A DNA stretch of 5,716 nucleotides from Rickettsiales bacterium (GCA_023301015.1 JALZVI010000312.1:1-5716); one strand, 5' to 3'; counted from the stretch's first letter, positions 1 to 5,474 are shown. Program-made: numbers and translations. Notes: generated by a model not told the origin, from the sequence alone.

Positions 1-124
1 TTTTTCTTCTCTATAAAAGCGATTAAGTGTATTTTTCAGGATTTTTTTCATATATGTCATATGTTTTTATTAGCTTATTTTGAGCAAAAAGTAAATAATA
101 GACGCTCTATGTCACAAATAATTC

Positions 125-1186
125 ATGATTAATAAGATGTTAGTAAGCAACGAAGATTATATGCGCTATGCGCTGCAAATGGCTGCACGCGGCGTGGGTG
201 TTTGCGCGCCTAATCCGTCAGTGGGTTGTGTGATTGTGAAGGATGGACAGGTGCTTGCGGCGGAACATACAGCGCCAAGCGGACGTCCTCATGCAGAAAG
301 CCAAGCAATTGCGAATGCGGTTTTGGATGTGAAGGGCGCGGATGTTTATGTGACATTAGAACCATGCTCGCATTATGGCCAGACAGCGCCATGTGCTGAA
401 GGATTGGTGAATGCTGGGGTGCGCAAGGTGTATATAGCGCAGATTGATCCAGATTCGCGTGTTGCAGGCAAGGGTGCAAAAATGCTTGCTGATGCAGGAA
501 TTGAGGTGGAAGTGGGGCTTTGCTATGACGAGGCGCAGCAGATTAATCGCGGATTCTTCAGTCGAATTTCGCGCGGCAGGCCGCATGTGAGCGTGAAGAT
601 TGCTACGGATGCTGATGGGAGATATTTGCCCGCAAAGAAGGGTGCGCCGCAATGGGTTAGCTGTGAAATGGCACGAAAATATGTGCATATGCTGCGTGCG
701 CAGGCCGATGTGATTTTGACTAGCAGTGCAACAGCAATGGCCGACAACCCGCAACTCACCTGCCGCTTGCCAGGGCTTGAAGATGATTCTCCGCAACGTG
801 TTTTGGTGGATAGGAATTTGGAAGTGCCGCATAATAATTCTTTGCTTAAAGAGCCGCCATTATGGGTGTTTGCGCAAAAGAAGCATGAAGGTGAAGGTGC
901 GTTTGGCGTGAAATATTTTGAGAACTCAGATTTTAGCTTAGGTTGGATTTTGCAAGAGCTGGGGCATGAGGGGAAGAATAATTTGCTGGTGGAAACAGGG
1001 CCGCAATTTGTGGCAGCATTGTTGCGTGAGGGCTTGGTTGACGAGCTGCTATGGATTCGTGCAGGGAAGAAGCTGCCCAAGAAGAGCCCTGTGTTTTTAG
1101 CAGAAAATGCACTTTCTGGGTTTGAGCAAGTGCTGACTGAGCGTCTGGGCGATGATGAGCTGCTGACATATCGCGTGGTTGGTTAG
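125..1186 (+). CDS. ribD: Bifunctional riboflavin biosynthesis protein RibD (deaminase/reductase)
   Basis: RibD carries out two successive cytosolic steps of riboflavin synthesis: deamination of the pyrimidine made by GTP cyclohydrolase II, then NADPH-dependent reduction of its ribosyl side chain. The N-terminal zinc deaminase domain (about residues 10-145) has PNPSVGCVIV, HAE (H56, catalytic E58) and EPCSHYGQTAPC (zinc ligands C81 and C90). The reductase domain (about 153-350) has LRAQADVILTSSAT, DNPQLTCR, a VETGP motif near 289-293 and GLVDELL. At 353 aa it has normal full length. Two reductase motifs deviate: DADG replaces the usual SLDG (162-165) and ADNP replaces ADDP (206-209). No strong Shine-Dalgarno precedes this ATG or the in-frame ATG at 137, so the start could be 12 bases later. 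No other rib gene follows, so it is solitary or the last gene of a unit lying to the left. Its stop is 2 bases from the stop of the convergent gene. Confidence 0.95.
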   Translation: MINKMLVSNEDYMRYALQMAARGVGVCAPNPSVGCVIVKDGQVLAAEHTAPSGRPHAESQAIANAVLDVKGADVYVTLEPCSHYGQTAPCAEGLVNAGVRKVYIAQIDPDSRVAGKGAKMLADAGIEVEVGLCYDEAQQINRGFFSRISRGRPHVSVKIATDADGRYLPAKKGAPQWVSCEMARKYVHMLRAQADVILTSSATAMADNPQLTCRLPGLEDDSPQRVLVDRNLEVPHNNSLLKEPPLWVFAQKKHEGEGAFGVKYFENSDFSLGWILQELGHEGKNNLLVETGPQFVAALLREGLVDELLWIRAGKKLPKKSPVFLAENALSGFEQVLTERLGDDELLTYRVVG

Positions 1187-1188
1187 TT

Positions 1189-1731
1189 CTAAAGGCCGAC
1201 AAAATCTAAAAGCTCAAAGTCTTTTCTCACAGCATTGCAGTTGAAAATCTTGCTATTGCCTGCAATAAAAACTCCTGCGCCTATTTTTGGTGCTTGCTCG
1301 ATAGCTTTGGCAATAGTTTCAATGCCATCGCTTTGCACTTCCTCAAGCGGCTGAAATGCACCGAGGAAGATGATGGTTTTTTGATTTCCAGTCTGCAATT
1401 CCTCTAGCTTTCGTGCATTCTCAACAATGGTGTCAGTGCCGTGTGTGATTATCACATATGGGCAGTCGCTGGTGTCTATATGCTTCTTGATTGTGGCTAA
1501 TTCTTTGTCCTCAACGTCCTTGCTATCTTTGATGCATACTTGCTCGAAATCATAGTTAAGCTCCGAGTGGTTTTTATCCAGATGTTTGGGGATAATTGAC
1601 GTTTCTCGGAAATTGGGTTTTTGGTAGGTGGTTTTATGCTCGCCAATTTCAACCATTTTTGTCTGCCCAGCAACAAATTCTATCGTGCCGCCAGTTGCGA
1701 GGAATAAGAAGTTTTTCTCGGGAGTTTTCAT
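1189..1731 (-). CDS. Single-domain asparaginase-like protein (N-terminal domain only)
   Basis: This 180-residue protein matches the N-terminal domain of bacterial L-asparaginases, which hydrolyse asparagine to aspartate and ammonia. Visible motifs are LATGGTIEF (nucleophile candidate T16), IKDSKDV (S70, substrate-pocket serine), ITHGTDTIVENA (T99 and D100, catalytic pair), FLGAFQPLEEVQSDG (the GAxxP...SDG segment), and VRK (K170, aligned by eye with the catalytic lysine that follows the strand after that segment). Classical enzymes are about 320-350 aa, with a C-terminal domain completing the dimer interface. Here the protein stops about ten residues after the lysine, and the DNA beyond is ribD on the other strand, so no hidden C-terminal half lies there. 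The ORF is intact, not a broken remnant. Upstream there is only a weak purine stretch (AGAAA) as ribosome-binding site, and a terminator separates it from HU. The fold is confident. Asparaginase activity is not established; a different amidohydrolase or binding role is possible. Confidence 0.8.
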   Translation of the reverse strand: MKTPEKNFLFLATGGTIEFVAGQTKMVEIGEHKTTYQKPNFRETSIIPKHLDKNHSELNYDFEQVCIKDSKDVEDKELATIKKHIDTSDCPYVIITHGTDTIVENARKLEELQTGNQKTIIFLGAFQPLEEVQSDGIETIAKAIEQAPKIGAGVFIAGNSKIFNCNAVRKDFELLDFVGL

Positions 1732-1750
1732 AATTTCTACATTAGCATAG

Positions 1751-1788
1751 AAACAAAAAAACCCGCCAGAATTAACTGACGGGGTTTT
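1751..1788 (-). terminator. Rho-independent terminator after HU
   Basis: Read on the minus strand, CCCGTCAG (1783-1776) pairs with CTGGCGGG (1769-1762) around the 6-base loop TTAATT. This gives an 8-bp stem with one G-U wobble, flanked by an A4/T-tract extension, and followed at once by seven T residues (1761-1755). On the plus strand the wobble becomes a C-A mismatch, so the element is better oriented for minus-strand transcripts. It lies 44 bases after the HU stop and 19 bases before the asparaginase-like start codon. Confidence 0.8.
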
Positions 1789-1832
1789 CGGTATTCTAAA
1801 ATTTCACCATCTAATTGATGACGAAGTTTTTT

Positions 1833-2105
1833 CTAGTTTACAGCTTCTTTAAGCGCTTTACCTGGACGGAATTTAGCTTGTGTTGACGCTGGGATTTTGA
1901 TCTCAGCACCTGTACGTGGGTTACGACCTTTTGTCGCTTTACGTTGTTGTGTTAGGAATGTACCGAAACCAACCAAACGTACTTCGTTGCCTTGCTTCAA
2001 AGATGTTGTGATTGCAGTGATTGTCGCGTCCAAAGCTTCTTGAGCTTGTGCTTTTGTGATGTCTGCATTTTTTGCAATCTGTTCTACTAGTTCATTTTTG
2101 TTCAT
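1833..2105 (-). CDS. hup: HU-family nucleoid DNA-binding protein
   Basis: HU is a small dimeric histone-like protein that binds and bends DNA non-specifically in the nucleoid. The 90-residue length is exactly that of the family. The helical dimerisation half opens with MNKNELVEQIA. It is followed by VRLVGFGTF (42-50) and the DNA-embracing arm GRNPRTGAEIKIPA (60-73), whose P63 is the intercalating proline. The C-terminus FRPGKALKEAVN is typical. The length, the N-terminus MNK and the TGAEIKIPA arm favour HU over IHF alpha or beta. A good Shine-Dalgarno (AGGA, 7 bases before the ATG) supports the start. Upstream lies a 183-bp gap with a perfect TTGACA and three evenly spaced TTAA motifs, so it probably has its own promoter. 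A terminator follows 44 bp downstream. Confidence 0.96.
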   Translation of the reverse strand: MNKNELVEQIAKNADITKAQAQEALDATITAITTSLKQGNEVRLVGFGTFLTQQRKATKGRNPRTGAEIKIPASTQAKFRPGKALKEAVN

Positions 2106-2288
2106 GATTATGTCCTATTTGGTTAGTGTTAAATTTAGTATTAAAATGGCCCTTAAACCTAGCGTTTGTGCGGTTCTCAGTGCCTACATAACAGAAAAGA
2201 GGAATCGGAGGTGATTGTCAACAGGAAAAATGCAAAAAATGGCGGTTTTTCAAGGTTTTATACGCTTTTTTATGGTTTTTCTTTGGAT
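2106..2288 (-). promoter_or_regulatory. HU upstream region with candidate promoter
   Basis: This AT-rich 183-bp gap lies between hisN and HU. On the minus strand a perfect -35 hexamer TTGACA is at 2221-2216. At 17-bp spacing the -10 would be TTTTCT (2198-2193), only 3 of 6 matches to TATAAT, so the promoter is weak or differently placed. A GANTC sequence (GAATC, 2202-2206), the target of the alphaproteobacterial methylase CcrM, lies in the spacer. Three TTAA motifs at 2129, 2141 and 2153 lie in the predicted 5' leader. The Shine-Dalgarno TAGGA precedes the HU ATG. I see no convincing terminator for hisN here, so read-through into HU is possible. Confidence 0.4.
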
Positions 2289-3053
2289 TTACGCCAAAAG
2301 CGCCAGCATTTTTCTGTGTAGGGCCTCGTCACCGCAGGCAATTACGCGTCCGTCAGACTCGGCATTTAGTGGTGCGCCGTCCCAATCGGTGATGATTCCA
2401 CCTGCGTTTTCTACAATTTTCACTAGCGGTATATAGTCGTGAGTTTTCAATCCGCTCTCAATCACCACATCCAAATTGCCCTGCGCAAGTTGTGCGTAGT
2501 TATAGCAATCCCCGCCATAAATCACTTGCCCGCATTTTTGTGCGATATTGTTGATCTTTGGCTTCTCATCATTCTCAAATAAATCGGGTGATGTTGTGGC
2601 GAAGAATGCGTCGGAGATTGAGTAGCATTTGCGGGTGTAGGTTGGCTGCATGCCAAGCTTTGTTTCGCCATTAACGGCAAGCCAGCGTTCTTTTGCAATT
2701 GGTTGGTCGATTAAACCGAGGACTGGTGCGCCATTTTGCAGAAGTCCGATTAATGTCCCAAAAATTGGGCGGCCAGCTAGGAAGGCAGAGGTGCCGTCAA
2801 TTGGGTCTAGTACCCATACGAATTCCGCATCTTCTTTTTCGTTGCCAAATTCTTCGGCAATAATTCCGTGATCGGGGAAGTTGATGTTGATTAGTTTGCG
2901 CATCACCATCTCGGCTTCTTTATCAGCCTCGCTAACCAACGAGCCGTCGGTTTTTGTTTCAGAAGTGACGTTGCGGAAAAGTGGAGCGGTTTTCTTTGCG
3001 GCTTCGTCAGCCAGATATCCAGCGAAATCTATGAGGCGTGTGTTGAGTTCCAT
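2289..3053 (-). CDS. hisN: Histidinol-phosphatase, inositol-monophosphatase family (HisN)
   Basis: This is a Mg-dependent phosphatase of the inositol monophosphatase fold, 254 aa, normal for the family. The metal-site motifs are all present: DGSLVSEAD (36-44), AEE (E67), WVLDPIDGTSAF (D83, D86) and KTHDYIPL (D206). The stretches FLAGRPIFGTLIGL, YGGDCYNYAQLAQGNLDVVIESGLK (around 179-203) and AGGIITDWDG resemble HisN, which removes phosphate from histidinol phosphate in the penultimate part of histidine synthesis. SuhB, CysQ and true inositol monophosphatases differ in these segments, so HisN is preferred, though substrate is an inference from sequence. A Shine-Dalgarno AGGA lies 7 bases before the ATG and overlaps the tolA stop codon (TAGGA), with only 9 bp between the genes; this implies co-transcription and perhaps translational coupling. 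There are no other his genes nearby, as is common for this type of phosphatase. Confidence 0.85.
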   Translation of the reverse strand: MELNTRLIDFAGYLADEAAKKTAPLFRNVTSETKTDGSLVSEADKEAEMVMRKLININFPDHGIIAEEFGNEKEDAEFVWVLDPIDGTSAFLAGRPIFGTLIGLLQNGAPVLGLIDQPIAKERWLAVNGETKLGMQPTYTRKCYSISDAFFATTSPDLFENDEKPKINNIAQKCGQVIYGGDCYNYAQLAQGNLDVVIESGLKTHDYIPLVKIVENAGGIITDWDGAPLNAESDGRVIACGDEALHRKMLALLA

Positions 3054-3062
3054 TTTTATGTC

Positions 3063-3854
3063 CTAGTAGCCGTCTTTTGTAGAGTTGAATGTTGAGCCGA
3101 ATTCGCGCCAATGGTCGTAATGTTTTAACGGCGGAATTTTTCTTAGGGGGTTGCAATTTGGGTTTAGGATTGCGCGCCGTGCAGAGTCTGCAAGGACTCT
3201 ATAATCATAGTCATTATTATATCTTCCCGCGGAATCAAAGCCCACGATATTTAGATATCCCTCACGAGTGATGTCATAGTCTATGATTACTTTCAGACCA
3301 ACTTTACCTTGGACTCCTGGTGGGATAATCCAGCATTTTTCGATTTGGCTAACTATTAAGCCATTAATTGCGTCTTTCTCGCTGATGGAAATTGGTTGCG
3401 TTGCGTCATATGGGCGATCTGGTTGGGAGATTTCTTCTTGTTCCTGCTCAAGTGCGTCTTCAATCTCGCTCTCTAGGTCTTTATAAAAATCATCTAGCTC
3501 ATCAACTGGTTCTTCCGCGGGCTTTTCAGTCGGCTTTTCTATTGGTTTCTCGATGGGTTTATCAACTGGCTTCTCCACCTTTGGCTCAGGTTTTGGCTCA
3601 GGCTTTTTCTCTGGCTCAATAGTCTTAATTTGTGGCTTTGGCTTTGGTGGTTTTGGGCGGCGTTTTTTGGACGGTGGAGGAGCTTTTGGAATGTTCGTGA
3701 CATCGGTCACATTCAAGATCTCAACTGTGATGGGAGTGAATGAATCTTCTGGCTCTTTGCGCCCAAAAATCTCCAGCCCCGTGAGCAAGAGAACAAGGAA
3801 TATGCTCAAGTGAAATATAATAGACTTTACGAGTGGCGAGCGAAAGTTGGGCAT
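3063..3854 (-). CDS. tolA: TolA-like energy-transducing envelope protein
   Basis: TolA links the inner-membrane TolQ-TolR motor to TolB/Pal at the outer membrane and helps envelope constriction and integrity. From the ATG at 3854 the protein has 263 aa. It has one N-terminal anchor (about 10-29) containing S-x3-H (S11, H15), the spacing of the TolA/TonB motif that contacts TolQ/ExbB, then a V-T-D-V-T-N stretch. A periplasmic Pro/Lys/Glu-rich spacer (about 56-118) and an acidic segment follow. The C-terminal domain (about 155-258) has QIEKCWIIPPGV, a ...SARRAILNPNCNPL segment and HYDHWREFGSTFN, as in alphaproteobacterial TolA. Two cysteines (C174, C234) could form a disulfide. An upstream in-frame TTG at 3875 would add 7 residues; neither start has a good Shine-Dalgarno. 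The gene is away from tolQ/R/B/pal and sits between the SPFH gene and hisN. A TonB role is less likely, because the C-terminal domain reads as TolA. Confidence 0.82.
   Translation of the reverse strand: MPNFRSPLVKSIIFHLSIFLVLLLTGLEIFGRKEPEDSFTPITVEILNVTDVTNIPKAPPPSKKRRPKPPKPKPQIKTIEPEKKPEPKPEPKVEKPVDKPIEKPIEKPTEKPAEEPVDELDDFYKDLESEIEDALEQEQEEISQPDRPYDATQPISISEKDAINGLIVSQIEKCWIIPPGVQGKVGLKVIIDYDITREGYLNIVGFDSAGRYNNDYDYRVLADSARRAILNPNCNPLRKIPPLKHYDHWREFGSTFNSTKDGY
3507..3578 (-). repeat. 12-bp coding repeat (xEKP tetrapeptide) in tolA
   Basis: Six consecutive four-residue units (VEKP, VDKP, IEKP, IEKP, TEKP, AEEP) are encoded by degenerate 12-bp units. Codon choice varies between units, so the repeat is conserved at the protein level more than at the DNA level. 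An EPxP-rich stretch precedes it. It would form part of the extended, charged periplasmic spacer of TolA. Confidence 0.8.
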
Positions 3855-3925
3855 TGGTTTGTTCTTGGGGTTCAAGTTTATGGTTAGATTGTAGACCTAA
3901 TAACTAAAAGCTCAAACCTAATTTT

Positions 3926-4849
3926 TTATGCAGCCTTGTTGCCTTTCAGTCCTGCAAACACGCCCATTGCTTTTGCCATCATGCCGCCAACATCGCCTGC
4001 ATCTGCTGGGATGATGATTGTGTTGTTGGTTTTTGCAAGCTTACCGAATGCTTCAACATATTGCTCCGCAACGCGCAGGGCAACAGCATCTGCTCCACCT
4101 TTGTTTTGCATGGCTATCGCAACTTTTTCAATTCCATCAGCTGTTGCTTCTGCAACTGAACGGATTGCTTCTGCCTCACCTTTGGCGCGGTTCGTTTGGT
4201 CGGTCATAGCGGCTTCAGACTCAAGCACAACTTGCTGTTTGTCGGCTTCTGCAACGTTTATCATTGATTGGCTCTTCCCTTCAGAATCTAGGATTTCTGC
4301 ACGTTTGCGACGCTCGGCAGCAACTTGAAGTTCCATTGCTTGCAACACAGAATGTGGCGGCTGAATATCCTTAATCTCATAGCGCATGCACTGAATTCCC
4401 CATGCTTCTGAGGCTTCATTAATCGCTTTCACGATGTTTGCATTCATTTGCTCACGCTTCTCAAACGTGCGATCAAGTGGCATACGGCCAATTTCGGCAC
4501 GCATTGTTGTTTGTGCCAACTGAGAAATTGCGAGATATGGATTTCCAACATTATATGACGCTTTATATGGATCTGTCACCAATGTGTATAGAACTCCATC
4601 AATGTGCAACGCAACGTTATCTTGCGTGATGGCTGCTTGCGCTGGAATGTCCAAAACTTGCTCTTTATATGACTGCTTATATGCAACTACTTGGTAGAAT
4701 GGAATTACGATATGCAAACCTGCGCCCAATGTGCGGTCATACTTCCCGAGTGTTTGCAAAACCCACGCTTCTTGCTGCGGCACAATTTTGAAGGTCATCA
4801 GCAAACCGACGACGAGAATTATTCCAATTGCAATTAGTAGTATGTCCAT
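3926..4849 (-). CDS. qmcA: SPFH/Band 7 protein, paraslipin (QmcA/stomatin-like) type
   Basis: This is a membrane-anchored scaffold protein of the stomatin/prohibitin/flotillin superfamily; such proteins form large oligomers and organise membrane microdomains and FtsH-type quality control. The 307 residues comprise an N-terminal membrane segment (2-20), the Band 7 domain (about 21-180; VPQQEAWVLQTLGKYDRTL, TQDNVALHIDGVLY, LAQTTMRAEIGRMPLDRTF, WGIQCMRYEIKDI), an Ala/Glu-rich coiled coil (about 175-240; VAAERRKRAEILDSEGKSQ) and a C-terminal segment (about 255-282; ALRVAEQYVEAFGKLAKTNNTIIIPAD, in part) typical of paraslipins such as E. coli QmcA and mitochondrial SLP-2. The start is supported by AAGGA five bases before the ATG. 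It follows the nfeD-like gene by 16 bp, the standard partner arrangement. The tail 284-307 is Gly/Ala/Met-rich and low in complexity. Confidence 0.92.
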   Translation of the reverse strand: MDILLIAIGIILVVGLLMTFKIVPQQEAWVLQTLGKYDRTLGAGLHIVIPFYQVVAYKQSYKEQVLDIPAQAAITQDNVALHIDGVLYTLVTDPYKASYNVGNPYLAISQLAQTTMRAEIGRMPLDRTFEKREQMNANIVKAINEASEAWGIQCMRYEIKDIQPPHSVLQAMELQVAAERRKRAEILDSEGKSQSMINVAEADKQQVVLESEAAMTDQTNRAKGEAEAIRSVAEATADGIEKVAIAMQNKGGADAVALRVAEQYVEAFGKLAKTNNTIIIPADAGDVGGMMAKAMGVFAGLKGNKAA

Positions 4850-4865
4850 GTTTTTCCTTTTATAT

Positions 4866-5324
4866 TTATTTAATATCTAAAATCAGCGTTGAGCCGTCGA
4901 GGTCTATTACCTTAGCGATTGCGTCTTCTTCTAGTTTTTCTAGTTTTGCATCTTTGCTTAAGCGGGCTTTCATGATTGTGCCTGACCATACAGCGTTGCC
5001 AGCAACTTTGCTTACTCCGCCTTTGGCTGCTTTTGCTTCAGTACCTATAATGTGACTTTCGCCTTTGCCTTTTGCCTTAACGGAAAGTGCTCTTTTCAAA
5101 GGCTTCCACAAAAGCAGCGCCCATATGGCAGTGGCAGCGCAAAATGTTATGATTTGGGCTGTTGTTGATTCGATAACGCCAAATTCTATGAGGCCGCCAG
5201 TTGCTAGCGCGCCGAGGCCGGCGAAGACGATCCCCAACCCAGGAGCTGCGAAAAATTCACCGATAATTAGGATCACGCCTATGGTTAGCCAGATATAAGA
5301 AGGGTTGTTTGCAAAGAATTCCAT
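4866..5324 (-). CDS. nfeD: NfeD-like membrane protein (short form), SPFH partner
   Basis: Short NfeD proteins are small polytopic membrane proteins with a cytoplasmic OB-fold; they pair with SPFH proteins and are thought to assist them. From the ATG at 5324 the protein is 152 aa. It has three hydrophobic segments (about 10-27, 30-48, 57-73) that include GEFFAAPGLG and GLGALATGG. A Lys-rich linker (74-88) and a C-terminal domain (about 90-152; HIIGTEAKA, GNAVWSGTIMKARL, IDLDGSTLILDIK) follow, matching the NfeD beta-barrel. Other in-frame starts are a GTG at 5426 (186 aa) and ATGs at 5363 and 5342. None has a clear Shine-Dalgarno. I chose 5324 because short NfeD proteins begin just before the first membrane segment and the extra 34 residues are basic, unlike the family. 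The next gene, the SPFH protein, starts 16 bp downstream. Confidence 0.8.
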   Translation of the reverse strand: MEFFANNPSYIWLTIGVILIIGEFFAAPGLGIVFAGLGALATGGLIEFGVIESTTAQIITFCAATAIWALLLWKPLKRALSVKAKGKGESHIIGTEAKAAKGGVSKVAGNAVWSGTIMKARLSKDAKLEKLEEDAIAKVIDLDGSTLILDIK

Positions 5325-5442
5325 ATCGAAAAGCTGGTGCATTTTGTATGAGTAGTCAAGCATATAACGATATTGTTGCGAAGTTTTTCTGATAGGGCGA
5401 TGGCTTTTGTGGTGCAATTTGGACACGTTTTAGTGATGGATG

Positions 5443-5471
5443 TGCTGTAAAATGCCAATCCGTAGGGTCAA
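5443..5471 (-). promoter_or_regulatory. Candidate promoter for the nfeD-SPFH-tolA-hisN operon
   Basis: On the minus strand, TTGACC (5471-5466) is a 5-of-6 match to a -35 box. At 17-bp spacing the -10 would be ACAGCA (5448-5443), which is poor. A weak -10 is compatible with an activator-dependent promoter, and a TTAA-N7-TTAA box ends 3 bp upstream of the -35. The operon link is inference. Confidence 0.25.
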
Positions 5472-5474
5472 ATG

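Noticed and set aside
49..66. Short repeat TCATAT and palindrome CATATG upstream of ribD.
   Set aside because: Hexamer repeats in such AT-rich sequence are expected by chance; there is no spacing or partner to support an operator.
1..124. An FMN riboswitch ahead of ribD.
   Set aside because: The conserved GGGGCAGGG-type segments and other G-rich conserved loops of the FMN aptamer are not present in this AT-rich leader.
1..132. Plus-strand frame open from base 1 to a TAA at 130-132, which could be the tail of an upstream gene overlapping the ribD start.
   Set aside because: The stretch is very AT-rich and Phe/Ile/Lys-heavy, unlike the composition of the genes in this window, and it can remain open by chance because of its length and content. 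It cannot be excluded without sequence to the left.
356..1080. Long minus-strand frames opposite ribD (356-832 and 523-1080).
   Set aside because: They are antisense shadows of a gene with clear family motifs; their predicted proteins show Ser/Cys/His-rich composition without recognisable domains.
2215..2288. Terminator after hisN formed by CTTTTGG and CCAAAG with nearby A/T tracts.
   Set aside because: The stem is about six pairs with a bulge, overlaps the hisN end, and is followed by A rather than T in the minus direction.
2289..3053. SuhB, CysQ or generic inositol monophosphatase for the phosphatase gene.
   Set aside because: Metal motifs are shared by all, but the GGDCYNYAQLAQGNLD and SGLKTHDY segments fit HisN better. 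Substrate remains unproven.
3063..3854. TonB instead of TolA for the proline-rich anchor protein.
   Set aside because: The C-terminal part has the QIEKCW and SARRA...C.PL...Y..WRE...F pattern of TolA; no TonB-dependent receptor or ExbB/ExbD gene is nearby.
3936..4328. Plus-strand frame of 130 codons opposite the SPFH gene.
   Set aside because: It is antisense to the Ala/Glu-rich coiled coil; its Ser/Ala/Thr-rich translation is the expected mirror of that composition.
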